Below the pieces are notes generated by a model, which did not search any database, had not been told where the DNA came from, and was given only the letters and a program-made list of their open reading frames with translations. This document shows, one piece after another, positions 1 to 6,253 of a DNA stretch of 8,570 nucleotides. A program made the translations under genes and the position numbers. How positions within the stretch are numbered: the stretch's first letter is position 1; each line of letters begins with the position of its first letter. Source of the DNA: F23-B02 sp963613665 (lineage in GTDB: Bacteria > Bacillota > Clostridia > Oscillospirales > Oscillospiraceae); the NCBI GenBank assembly GCA_963613665.1, contig CAVEAL010000037.1, positions 1 to 8,570 on the forward strand, given 5' to 3'.

Positions 1-16
1 TCGGCGGAAAAGTGCA

Positions 17-55
17 GTCAAAAAAGTCCCGCGAGGGACTTTTTTGACAAACTGA
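17..55 (+). repeat. Conserved hairpin element, copy 1 (GNRA-capped)
   Basis: A perfect 14-bp inverted repeat: GTCAAAAAAGTCCC (17-30), loop GCGA (31-34), GGGACTTTTTTGAC (35-48), followed by AAACTGA. The same 39-nt block recurs at 4349-4387 with only two differences, one in the loop and one in the trailing AA(A/G)CTGA. Both loops fit the GNRA tetraloop rule (GCGA, GCAA), which suggests the element acts as RNA. The A-run on one side and the T-run on the other would let it terminate transcription in either direction. It follows a gene outside the window. Confidence 0.8.
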
Positions 56-79
56 GACGCGCTGCGGCGCGTCTTTTTT
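55..79 (+). terminator. Intrinsic terminator, second hairpin of copy 1
   Basis: The stem AGACGCGC (55-62) pairs with GCGCGTCT (67-74) around loop TGCG, and T74-T79 forms the run of Ts. It lies directly after the conserved hairpin at 17-55, so the two make a tandem terminator for the gene left of the window. The stem sequence differs from the equivalent hairpin at 4388-4415 but has the same layout. Confidence 0.85.
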
Positions 80-148
80 GCGCTTCATGAAACATTTTTG
101 TAATGTGCGGCGTCAAAATGACAAATACTTAGACGGGAGGGAAAGACA

Positions 149-1870
149 ATGAAAAAGCTTATTGCAGCTTCGCTGTGCATTGCCCTTGCGCTGAGCCTGT
201 GCGCATGCAGGGCTTTGCAGAGCGCGGCAGGGGAATACTCCGAGGCCTACGCGGTGATAAAGAAATACCAGAGCGAAAACGCGCCGACGATACGCAACGG
301 AGCCGCAGACTATGAGGTGGAAGCGTTCTCGGAGGCACAGGATGATCACTCGAAGACCAACGTGCAGGTGGACGGCATAGACGAGGGAGACCTTATCAAA
401 ACCGACGGCAAATACATTTATTTTGTTGACGGCAGCAGCGTAAGCATCTACGAGGCAGCGGGAGAGAACAGCAGCAGGGCCGGCTCTGTGGAGCTCGGCG
501 AGGATATATACGCCTACAGCATGTACGTCGAGGACGGCGTTCTGGCGCTGATAACGGGCTCGGGCGGAGTCTGGGACAGCTCTGACCGCCCGTGCACGAC
601 GGTGTATTACTTCGACGTCTCAGACCCCGCGTCTGCACGGCTCATAGCCTCTGCCGGGCAGGACGGCTGGCTCACGACGAGCAGGCTCTACGACGGCAGG
701 CTGTATCTCGTAACGAGCTATTATGTCGAGGATGAAGCCGTGAGGACAAGGCCCGAGACCTACGTTCCTCAGCTTTATCTCAACGGAAAGGCTTCCCTTG
801 CCGACGGCTCGTGCATAAGCATCATGCCGGAGCCCGGCTCGAGCTGCTATACCGTCGCGGCGGCATATGATGTCAAAAGCGGAGCTTTGGCGGCGCACAG
901 AGCCGTTCTCGGCGCAGACGGCACGGTTTATATGAACAAAACGAGCCTTTATCTGAGCGCGTCGAGGCTCGAGCAGGAAACGCTTAAAACGTATAAAGAG
1001 AGCGTGTACGACGTCTCCGAGTGCGCCGACAGGCAGTACACGGACATTGTGAAGCTGAATGTTTCAGACCTTTCTGAGGCGGCCTCGGGAACGGTCAGCG
1101 GCTATCTCGACAGCCAGTTTTCCATGGACGAATATAATGGCGCGCTGCGCGTCGTAACGACCGCGACACCGAACTATTGGCGCATATATAAGGACGCGGC
1201 TCTCGAGCTTGAAAGCTGCAAATACGATACCGAGCGAAGCGTGACGTCAAATAATCTGTATATTTTGGACGGTGGGCTGAATATGCTTTCCTCGGTGGAG
1301 GGACTTGCAGAGAACGAGCGGGTGTACTCCGTGCGCTTTGACGAGGACTTTGTGTATTTCTGCACCTTCCGTCAGGTCGACCCGCTCTTTGCTGCCGATG
1401 TGTCAGATCCTGAGTCTCCCAAGATACTCAGCGAGCTGAAGATAAGCGGCTTTTCCGAATATCTGCACAAGTGGTCGGACGACAGACTTTTCGGACTCGG
1501 GAACGAGGCCGACGAGGACAACGGAATGACTACGGGGCTCAAGCTCGTTATGTTCGACACCTCCGATAAGGCGGCTGTTACGGTGAAAAACACCCTTAAC
1601 CTTGCGGAGAACAGCTACAGCTCCGCGCTTTATGACCACACTGCGCTGCTGATATCGCCTGAGCGCAATATCATAGGCTTCTGCACGAACGACAGCTACC
1701 TGATGTTTTCCTACAGCGACGAAAACGGCTTTGAAAAGCGCAGCGAGACGGCGCTTGGCGACAGTGCATATGCGCGTGCGGTGTATGCCGGCAGCTTCGC
1801 CTACATCGTCGGTGCAGACGGCATGAAGGTGCTGTCGCTTGACAGCGGCGGGCTGACAGCCGGTGTTTGA
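149..1870 (+). CDS. Secreted beta-propeller domain lipoprotein
   Basis: This 573-residue protein is exported and lipid-anchored. It has a basic N-terminus (MKK), a hydrophobic stretch at about 4-19 and a lipobox Leu17-Cys18-Ala19-Cys20, so Cys20 is the probable lipidated residue. Residues 69-95 carry TNVQVDGIDEGDLIKTDG, the hallmark of the secreted beta-propeller family (Pfam Beta_propel, PF09826, from memory). Repeated blade-like segments follow, such as YIYFVDG, LYLVTS, LYILDG, VYFCTF and FAYIVGADG, and the length is usual for the family. The start is set by GGGAGG at 135-140, 8 nt before ATG. Upstream (80-134) I see no convincing promoter, only a weak inverted repeat ACATT/AATGT at 92-106. 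No terminator follows: the feo promoter begins 3 nt after the stop. The ligand or function is not known to me; a surface scaffold or binding role is inference. Confidence 0.85.
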   Translation: MKKLIAASLCIALALSLCACRALQSAAGEYSEAYAVIKKYQSENAPTIRNGAADYEVEAFSEAQDDHSKTNVQVDGIDEGDLIKTDGKYIYFVDGSSVSIYEAAGENSSRAGSVELGEDIYAYSMYVEDGVLALITGSGGVWDSSDRPCTTVYYFDVSDPASARLIASAGQDGWLTTSRLYDGRLYLVTSYYVEDEAVRTRPETYVPQLYLNGKASLADGSCISIMPEPGSSCYTVAAAYDVKSGALAAHRAVLGADGTVYMNKTSLYLSASRLEQETLKTYKESVYDVSECADRQYTDIVKLNVSDLSEAASGTVSGYLDSQFSMDEYNGALRVVTTATPNYWRIYKDAALELESCKYDTERSVTSNNLYILDGGLNMLSSVEGLAENERVYSVRFDEDFVYFCTFRQVDPLFAADVSDPESPKILSELKISGFSEYLHKWSDDRLFGLGNEADEDNGMTTGLKLVMFDTSDKAAVTVKNTLNLAENSYSSALYDHTALLISPERNIIGFCTNDSYLMFSYSDENGFEKRSETALGDSAYARAVYAGSFAYIVGADGMKVLSLDSGGLTAGV

Positions 1871-1873
1871 TCA

Positions 1874-1925
1874 TTGACAAAAGCTCCGCGTTAGCGTAAA
1901 CTAACATAAGTTAGGTTAACCTAAC
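1874..1925 (+). promoter_or_regulatory. feo promoter with two tandem DtxR-like operators
   Basis: The -35 TTGACA (1874-1879), a 17-bp spacer and the -10 TAAACT (1897-1902) form a good sigma-A promoter. Two 16-bp palindromes overlap and follow the -10. Site 1 is GTTAGCGTAAACTAAC (1890-1905, 5-bp perfect arms). Site 2 is GTTAGGTTAACCTAAC (1910-1925, perfect palindrome). They are separated by ATAA, with centres 20 bp apart. The half-site resembles the published DtxR/IdeR consensus (TTAGGTTAGCCTAACCTAA). Site 1 covers the -10 and site 2 the likely transcription start, so a metal-bound repressor would block initiation. The identity of the repressor is inference. Confidence 0.8.
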
Positions 1926-1952
1926 ATTCTGACGCTGCCGCGGAGGTATTTT

Positions 1953-2186
1953 ATGACACTTGATAAGCTGCCGACAGGCACACCGGCAATAATACTCGAG
2001 GTCGGAGGAGAGGGCGATCTGCGCTGTCATCTGCTCGACATGGGGCTGATACCGCACACGGAGGTGACGGTGCGCAAGGTCGCGCCGCTCGGAGATCCTC
2101 TGGAGCTGTATCTTCGGGGCTATACGATCACTCTGCGCAAGGAGGACGCCGCGCGCATAGAGGTCAGATCCACAGAGGAGATATGA
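1953..2186 (+). CDS. feoA: Ferrous iron transport protein A (FeoA)
   Basis: A 77-residue small cytoplasmic protein with the SH3-like FeoA fold, thought to regulate or support the FeoB iron(II) channel. Typical family features are visible: an N-terminal LDKLPTGTPAIILEV strand region, the central LLDMGLIPHTEVTV segment (about 27-41), a PLGDP turn, and the C-terminal YTITLRKEDAARIEV segment. The length is normal for stand-alone FeoA. The start has a CGGAGG ribosome binding site at 1941-1946, 6 nt upstream. It is the first gene of a feoA-feoB-Cys-rich operon. Its stop TGA overlaps the first possible feoB ATG (ATGA at 2183-2186), so translation is coupled. Iron-dependent repression through the upstream palindromes is likely. 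Confidence 0.95.
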   Translation: MTLDKLPTGTPAIILEVGGEGDLRCHLLDMGLIPHTEVTVRKVAPLGDPLELYLRGYTITLRKEDAARIEVRSTEEI

Positions 2187-2188
2187 TC

Positions 2189-4198
2189 ATGCTGCTTGCT
2201 CTTGTCGGAAATCAGAACTGCGGAAAAACGACCCTTTTCAATCAGCTCACCGGCTCAAATCAGCACGTCGGCAACTTCCCCGGCGTCACGATCGAGCATA
2301 AGATAGGCCAGGTCATAGGTTGGAAAAATTACGAGCTTGTCGATCTGCCGGGCATCTACTCCATCCGCCCGTACTCCGGCGAAGAAAAGGTGACGCGCAA
2401 TTTCATAATCGACCGCAGACCGGATGCGATAATCAACATCGTCGATGCGACGAATATAGAGCGCAACCTCTATCTCACGCTTCAGCTGATCGAGATGGGC
2501 AAGCCCATGGTGCTTGCGCTGAATATGATGGATGAGCTGCTGGGCAATCACGGCAGCATTGACATTCAGAAGCTGTCCGACAGGCTGGGCATACCGGTCG
2601 TGCCGATAGCGGCGGCGAAAAACGACGGTGTTGAGGAGCTCATGCGCGTTGTCGCCGAGACTGCCGAGAATGCGCGAAAGCCGCGCAGGATAGACTTCTG
2701 CTCGGCAGGCCCCGTGCATCGCTGCATACATACCGTCAGCCATGTCGTTGAGGATCACGCCGAAAAGATCGGCGTGCCTGCGCGCTTTGCGGCAACGCGC
2801 GTTATTGAGGAGGATGCTGACATAATTTCCGCCCTGAAGCTGAGTGAAAACGAGCTTGAGCTCGTCGGACACGCCGTGCTTGAAATGGAAAACGAAGGCG
2901 GCCTTGACCGCAACGCGGCCCTTGCCGATATGCGCTATCGCTTTATAGAGGCCGTGTGCTCGGAATGCGTTACCAAGGCGCGCGAGAGCAGGGAAATGCT
3001 GCGCAGCATAAAGATAGACAAGGTGCTTACAAACAAATACCTTGCCATACCGACCTTTATAGCCATAATGGGCTTCATATTCTGGATGACCTTCAGCGTG
3101 CTGGGCAAATGGCTGTCGGATCTTCTGGCTTTGGGCATAGACAGCCTGACTGAGCTTGTCGATGATGCGCTGACGGCGTACGGGCTGAACCCCGTTGTTC
3201 ACAGTCTTGTCATTGACGGTGTGTTTGCAGGCGTCGGCAGCATGCTCAGCTTCCTGCCGCTTATTGTCGTGCTGTTTTTCTTCCTCGCCATCCTTGAGGA
3301 CAGCGGCTATATGTCGCGCGTAGCCTTCGTCATGGATAAGCTGCTGCGCCGCATAGGCCTGTCTGGCCGAAGCTTCGTGCCGATGCTCATCGGCTTCGGC
3401 TGCTCCGTACCCGCGATAATGGCAACGCGCACCCTTTCGTCTGAGCGCGACCGTAAAATGACGATGCTGCTTATACCGTTTATGAGCTGCTCTGCGAAGA
3501 TACCCATCTATGCCGTATTCACGGCGGCGTTTTTCCCGGATAACGGCGGCCTTGTTATGACCTGCCTGTATATTTTCGGAATGCTTATGGGAATAATAGC
3601 GGCAAAGATACTCAGCAAAACGGCCTTTACGGGCAAGCCCGTGCCCTTTGTCATGGAGCTTCCCAATTACCGTATGCCGTCGCTCAAGACCGTGCTGCTG
3701 CTCATGTGGGAAAAGGCATGGGACTTTATATGCCGTGCCTTCACGGTCATATTCGCGGCGACCATCGTGATATGGTTTTTGCAGAATTTCGACATACGCC
3801 TCAACGTAGTCGGACAGGGCAGCGGTGACAGCCTGCTCGCCATCATCGGCACGTGGCTCGCTCCGGTATTTGCACCCCTCGGCTTCGGCGACTGGCGCGT
3901 TGCAACGGCGCTGGTCACCGGCCTTATGGCCAAGGAGGCGGTCATAAGCACACTCGGCGTTCTTATGGGTGTCGGCGCAAACCTCGGCAGTGCGGCGCTG
4001 TCGAGTCTCTTCACGCTTCCCTCGGCGCTGAGCTTTCTCGTGTTCTGCCTGCTGTATACGCCCTGCGTGGCCGCGCTGGCGGCGCTCAGACGCGAGCTCG
4101 GCAGCGGAGTGAAAACGGTGCTCGTCATGATCTCACAGTGCTGTGTGGCGTGGCTGGCGGCTTTCTGCGTGTATACGCTCATGGGAGTGATATTGTAA
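2189..4198 (+). CDS. feoB: Ferrous iron transporter FeoB
   Basis: FeoB is the GTP-regulated inner-membrane iron(II) transporter. From the ATG at 2189 (669 residues), the N-terminal G-protein domain shows G1 GNQNCGKT (7-14), G2 Val33-Thr34 within NFPGVT, G3 DLPG (52-55), G4 NMMD (112-115) and a G5-like AAAK (141-144). A helical cytoplasmic linker follows to about residue 280. The membrane part then carries the conserved Gate segments with GFGCSVPAIMATR (about 402-414) and MSCSAKIPIYAVF (about 432-444), whose Cys residues are typical of the pore. An ATG at 2183 overlaps the feoA stop, but AGAGGAG ends at 2180, only 2 nt before it; the ATG at 2189 has a proper 8-nt spacing and gives the usual FeoB N-terminus, so I prefer it. 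No broken motif is seen. The Cys-rich mini-protein follows 1 nt after the stop. Confidence 0.95.
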   Translation: MLLALVGNQNCGKTTLFNQLTGSNQHVGNFPGVTIEHKIGQVIGWKNYELVDLPGIYSIRPYSGEEKVTRNFIIDRRPDAIINIVDATNIERNLYLTLQLIEMGKPMVLALNMMDELLGNHGSIDIQKLSDRLGIPVVPIAAAKNDGVEELMRVVAETAENARKPRRIDFCSAGPVHRCIHTVSHVVEDHAEKIGVPARFAATRVIEEDADIISALKLSENELELVGHAVLEMENEGGLDRNAALADMRYRFIEAVCSECVTKARESREMLRSIKIDKVLTNKYLAIPTFIAIMGFIFWMTFSVLGKWLSDLLALGIDSLTELVDDALTAYGLNPVVHSLVIDGVFAGVGSMLSFLPLIVVLFFFLAILEDSGYMSRVAFVMDKLLRRIGLSGRSFVPMLIGFGCSVPAIMATRTLSSERDRKMTMLLIPFMSCSAKIPIYAVFTAAFFPDNGGLVMTCLYIFGMLMGIIAAKILSKTAFTGKPVPFVMELPNYRMPSLKTVLLLMWEKAWDFICRAFTVIFAATIVIWFLQNFDIRLNVVGQGSGDSLLAIIGTWLAPVFAPLGFGDWRVATALVTGLMAKEAVISTLGVLMGVGANLGSAALSSLFTLPSALSFLVFCLLYTPCVAALAALRRELGSGVKTVLVMISQCCVAWLAAFCVYTLMGVIL

Positions 4199-4199
4199 A

Positions 4200-4337
4200 A
4201 TGGAGATCGTCATACTCGCGGTGCTTGTCATATGGCTCGTGCTTGCCGTGCGCAGCATGAAAAAGGGCAGAGACTGCTGCGGCGGCAAATGCTCCGGCTG
4301 TCGGGGCAGCTGCAAGGACTGCAATCATAAAACATAA
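4200..4337 (+). CDS. FeoB-associated Cys-rich membrane mini-protein
   Basis: A 45-residue ORF starts 1 nt after the feoB stop. Residues 2-17 form one hydrophobic helix (EIVILAVLVIWLVLAV). A short basic stretch (RSMKKGR) and a Cys cluster follow: Cys26, Cys27, Cys31, Cys34, Cys38 and Cys41. This matches the FeoB-associated Cys-rich membrane protein family (Pfam PF12669, from memory), commonly found after feoB in Firmicutes. The basic side after the helix suggests an N-out topology with the cysteines in the cytoplasm, where they might receive or sense iron; this is inference. A weak GGAG lies at 4184-4187 inside the feoB end, so translation probably depends on coupling to feoB. It is not FeoC, as no winged-helix is present. 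Confidence 0.85.
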   Translation: MEIVILAVLVIWLVLAVRSMKKGRDCCGGKCSGCRGSCKDCNHKT

Positions 4338-4348
4338 AACTTCAGACG

Positions 4349-4387
4349 GTCAAAAAAGTCCCGCAAGGGACTTTTTTGACAAGCTGA
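4349..4387 (+). repeat. Conserved hairpin element, copy 2 (GNRA-capped)
   Basis: GTCAAAAAAGTCCC (4349-4362), loop GCAA (4363-4366), GGGACTTTTTTGAC (4367-4380) and AAGCTGA make the second copy of the block at 17-55, 37 of 39 positions being identical. An extra outer arm CTTCAG (4340-4345) pairs with CTGAAG (4384-4389), making a longer interrupted stem than in copy 1, where only CAGT/ACTG pairs. It ends the feo operon. Confidence 0.85.
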
Positions 4388-4415
4388 AGAGTGTGCGGGA
4401 TGCACACTCTTTTTT
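4388..4415 (+). terminator. Intrinsic terminator of the feo operon
   Basis: AGAGTGTGC (4388-4396) pairs with GCACACTCT (4402-4410) around loop GGGAT, and T4410-T4415 gives the T-run. It follows the conserved hairpin copy 2 in the same arrangement as 55-79. The outer CTGAAG arm of copy 2 shares two bases with this stem, so the two folds compete slightly. Confidence 0.9.
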
Positions 4416-4429
4416 GCATGATTGATCCT

Positions 4430-4459
4430 GTATATTCCGGCATAAAACGGTCAACAATA
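4430..4459 (+). promoter_or_regulatory. Possible forespore sigma-F/sigma-G-type promoter
   Basis: GTATA at 4430-4434 and GTCAACAATA at 4450-4459, 15 bp apart, match the Bacillus sigma-F pattern (GYATA, about 15 bp, GGnnAnAHTR, from memory) at all specified positions except the second G. No good sigma-A promoter is present in 4416-4484. This fits a SpoIIQ-like gene, known to be sigma-F dependent in B. subtilis. The initiation point would be near 4466. The match is short, so this remains a proposal. Confidence 0.45.
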
Positions 4460-4460
4460 G

Positions 4461-4488
4461 GCATAGATAAAGGAGGTTTTATCTATGC
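4461..4488 (+). promoter_or_regulatory. Perfect inverted repeat enclosing the ribosome binding site
   Basis: GCATAGATAA (4461-4470) and TTATCTATGC (4479-4488) are exact reverse complements around the 8-nt loop AGGAGGTT. In RNA the ribosome binding site would sit in the loop and the start codon (4485-4487) in the 3' arm. If transcription starts near 4466, only about five base pairs remain in the RNA, and the palindrome would act mainly as a DNA operator. Confidence 0.7.
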
Positions 4489-5189
4489 AGAACGAAAAAA
4501 GCGGCAGACTTGACAGATTTTTTGCCGGCAAGGGCTTTTACATAGTCCTTGCGCTATGTGTTATCGTGATGGGAATATCCGCCTACAGCCTCGCAGTGAA
4601 CGGTACGGGCACGACGGCCGGCCTCGATCCCGGCATGAGCGCCGCCGGACAGACGTCTCGCCCCGAGGCAAGCGCTCAGCCGCCGGTGAGCACCGAGGCG
4701 CCAAAGCCTGCGCAGGCGACGGAAGCGGAGGACGTTATAGCCGAGGGTACGCTCACTCAGGACGATGAGTGGCCGGAGCAGACGGTGTGGCGCTGGCCGG
4801 TGTCGGGCGAGATCGAGCGCGGCTACAGCATCGAGGCGCTCAGCTACGACGTTACTATGGCCGACTGGCGCACCCACGACGGCATCGACATCCTTGCACC
4901 GCAGGGAGAGGTCGTGCTTGCGGCAGGCGATGGCAAGGTCGTGAGCGTCACGCAGGACGACCTTTACGGCACGACGGTCGTTATAGAGCATGCAGAGGGC
5001 ATAAAAACGATCTATTCAAACCTTGCCGATACGCCGACTGTTGCGGCCGGAGACCAGGTCAGTGGCGGCGACGTTATAGGCTCTGTCGGCAAAACCGCGC
5101 TGTGCGAGATAGGGCAGGGCAGTCACATGCACTTTGCCATGAGCCGTGACGGCGCGAGCGTTGACCCGACGACTTACCTGCCAATTTAA
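4485..5189 (+). CDS. M23 (LytM-like) protein, probable SpoIIQ homologue
   Basis: This 234-residue protein has a short cytoplasmic N-terminus, one membrane helix at about 17-38 and a low-complexity Ala/Pro/Thr/Glu linker (about 40-95). A C-terminal M23 peptidase domain follows (about 100-234). The zinc-binding motif is present: His131 and Asp135 in HDGID, and His214-Met-His216 in SHMHF. The position that is His in the usual Y-x-H-L motif of active M23 enzymes is Asn179 (YSNL), which suggests weak or absent hydrolysis. The layout, the length and the sequence around DWRTHDGID resemble SpoIIQ, the forespore partner of SpoIIIAH in the engulfment channel. Assignment to SpoIIQ rather than another M23 protein is inference. 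The start is fixed by AAAGGAGG (4469-4476), 8 nt upstream. No terminator follows; the tRNA promoter lies just downstream. Confidence 0.85.
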   Translation: MQNEKSGRLDRFFAGKGFYIVLALCVIVMGISAYSLAVNGTGTTAGLDPGMSAAGQTSRPEASAQPPVSTEAPKPAQATEAEDVIAEGTLTQDDEWPEQTVWRWPVSGEIERGYSIEALSYDVTMADWRTHDGIDILAPQGEVVLAAGDGKVVSVTQDDLYGTTVVIEHAEGIKTIYSNLADTPTVAAGDQVSGGDVIGSVGKTALCEIGQGSHMHFAMSRDGASVDPTTYLPI

Positions 5190-5246
5190 AAAATTTTAAG
5201 AAAAACAAAAAAATATGTTGACAATCAGAGCTATGTCTTGTATAAT
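5187..5246 (+). promoter_or_regulatory. Strong sigma-A promoter with UP-like tract for tRNAs
   Basis: TTGACA (5218-5223) and TATAAT (5241-5246) are both perfect and exactly 17 bp apart. An almost pure A/T tract (5187-5217) lies directly upstream, as in UP elements of stable-RNA promoters. Transcription would start near 5253, about 16 nt before tRNA-Met. The tract begins in the stop codon of the M23 gene. Confidence 0.92.
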
Positions 5247-5268
5247 TCCAATTGCTCATTTGAGAAAT

Positions 5269-5345
5269 GGCGGCATAGCTCAGTTGGCTAGAGCATGCGG
5301 TTCATACCCGCAGTGTCCCCGGTTCGAATCCAGGTGCCGCTACCA
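5269..5345 (+). tRNA. tRNA-Met (CAU), elongator type
   Basis: A 77-nt cloverleaf with encoded CCA (5343-5345). The acceptor stem GGCGGCA pairs with TGCCGCT, with G-U at the first pair. The D-arm is AGCTCAGTTGGCTAGAGC. The anticodon stem TGCGG/CCGCA encloses loop TTCATAC, giving anticodon CAT. The paired first position and the lack of the initiator GGG/CCC anticodon stem argue against tRNA-fMet. The body closely resembles Bacillus elongator tRNA-Met rather than tRNA-Ile2. The T-stem CCCGG/CCAGG has a C-A mismatch at the middle pair, which is unusual. Confidence 0.93.
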
Positions 5346-5348
5346 GAA

Positions 5349-5376
5349 AAGGCGCAGATAATATTACCTGCGCCTT
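5349..5376 (+). other. Hairpin between the two tRNAs
   Basis: AAGGCGCAG (5349-5357) pairs exactly with CTGCGCCTT (5368-5376) around a 10-nt AT-rich loop, followed by AATTT. Only 37 nt separate the tRNAs, and I see no second promoter, so they are probably cotranscribed. The hairpin may aid processing or act as a weak attenuator; its T-run is too poor for a strong terminator. Confidence 0.7.
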
Positions 5377-5382
5377 AATTTG

Positions 5383-5457
5383 GGCCCGTTGGTCAAGCGG
5401 TTAAGACACCGCCCTTTCACGGCGGTAACATGGGTTCGATTCCCGTACGGGTCACCA
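5383..5457 (+). tRNA. tRNA-Glu (UUC)
   Basis: A 75-nt cloverleaf with encoded CCA (5455-5457). The acceptor stem GGCCCGT pairs with ACGGGTC. The anticodon stem CCGCC/GGCGG encloses loop CTTTCAC, giving anticodon TTC. The T-stem ATGGG/CCCGT pairs throughout with one T-G pair. The sequence is nearly that of Bacillus tRNA-Glu. It is the second gene of the tRNA transcript and ends directly at the terminator. Confidence 0.96.
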
Positions 5458-5489
5458 AAAAACCTTCACGCATCTGCGTGAAGGTTTTT
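5458..5489. terminator. Bidirectional intrinsic terminator
   Basis: AAAAACCTTCACGC (5458-5471) and GCGTGAAGGTTTTT (5476-5489) pair perfectly around loop ATCT. The T-run on the plus strand ends the tRNA transcript. On the minus strand the complementary T-run ends the sortase transcript, whose stop lies 23 nt away at 5513. One hairpin therefore serves two convergent units. Confidence 0.93.
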
Positions 5490-5512
5490 CGTTTATCCGC
5501 ATTTTCAATCGT

Positions 5513-6253
5513 TCATATCTTCCTTGCGACGACGATAAAGCGGCCGTCGTCGGTGTGGTATGCGCAGGTGGAAAGGGTCAGTATCTTATCGCCGGGGGAG
5601 AGCTCGGCATCAGTATCGTAGAGCCTGTTCTCCTCGATGAATTTGACATATTCATCGAACTTTTCATCACTGCTGCCGGTGTACTCATAATATTTGAAGA
5701 CATTTCCGTCCCCCCCGTTTTCTGACACGAGCTCGGTCTTTATCGCCGCCACTATCTCATAGCTCTGCTTTTCGTATATCGTGTCGAAGGTCACGGTCTT
5801 GTGCAGCTTGTAGAAATCCTCGCTGACATAATTCATGAGCGCGCCGAACATCGAGCTGTCGCTCATGTTGTGCCCGTAGATTATGACATTGTCGGATGAA
5901 AGCACATCGCACCAGCCGTCAACGAACAGACAGCCGCGGTAGGAGTCGTTTCCGTAGAAATCCGTGTGCAGATATTTGCTGTTGTCATGCGGCACATACA
6001 TGACTACGTTGTCTATCCCCGTGCCGTCTATCTTCAGCCAGCCTATCGTGTCGCTGTTTTCGGCGTACAGCCCTGCATATTCGTCAAGAATATCCGGCAG
6101 CGGCGTTGCCTCGGCCTCCTTGAGCTTATCGACACTGCGCGCTGTCTCACCGTCGCGCAGGTCTCCTATGAAATAGAAAGCCAGCAGCGCCGCGCAGACG
6201 ATGAAAACGATCAGCGAAACGATGTGTATTACTTTTCTGATGCTTATCCTCAT
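5513..6253 (-). CDS. Class B sortase
   Basis: This 246-residue protein is a membrane-anchored transpeptidase that cuts a C-terminal sorting signal and links the protein to peptidoglycan. It has one N-terminal membrane helix (about 9-30), then an extracellular sortase barrel. The triad is clear: His128 in IYGHNM, Cys230 in LTLSTC and Arg238 in DGRFIVVARK. The order YGHNM, SSMFGAL, TLSTCAY fits class B rather than class A or C. The gene starts inside the stop of the upstream 617-aa gene (ATGA, 6250-6253), so the two are translationally coupled. The nearest likely substrate is the Ala-Asp repeat protein with DPKTG two genes upstream. Class B sortases of Clostridia often accept xPKTG-type signals instead of LPxTG (for example in C. 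difficile, from memory). The substrate pairing is inference. Confidence 0.93.
   Translation of the reverse strand: MRISIRKVIHIVSLIVFIVCAALLAFYFIGDLRDGETARSVDKLKEAEATPLPDILDEYAGLYAENSDTIGWLKIDGTGIDNVVMYVPHDNSKYLHTDFYGNDSYRGCLFVDGWCDVLSSDNVIIYGHNMSDSSMFGALMNYVSEDFYKLHKTVTFDTIYEKQSYEIVAAIKTELVSENGGDGNVFKYYEYTGSSDEKFDEYVKFIEENRLYDTDAELSPGDKILTLSTCAYHTDDGRFIVVARKI

Noticed and set aside
80..148. A promoter or operator for the beta-propeller gene at the inverted repeat ACATT/AATGT (92-106)
   Set aside because: The arms are only 5 bp, and no -35/-10 pair with proper spacing could be placed.
2255..3202. A 315-residue minus-strand ORF opposite feoB
   Set aside because: It is antisense to conserved FeoB sequence, shows no recognisable domain and is expected from GC-rich codon bias.
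3667..4182. A 171-residue minus-strand ORF opposite the end of feoB
   Set aside because: It is a shadow of the FeoB membrane domain, with no family features.
4554..4991. A 145-residue minus-strand ORF opposite the M23 gene
   Set aside because: It is a frame shadow of the M23 coding region, with Arg-rich composition typical of such shadows.
5430..5621. A 63-residue plus-strand ORF covering the end of tRNA-Glu, the terminator and the sortase end
   Set aside because: It overlaps three well-supported features and has no ribosome binding site.
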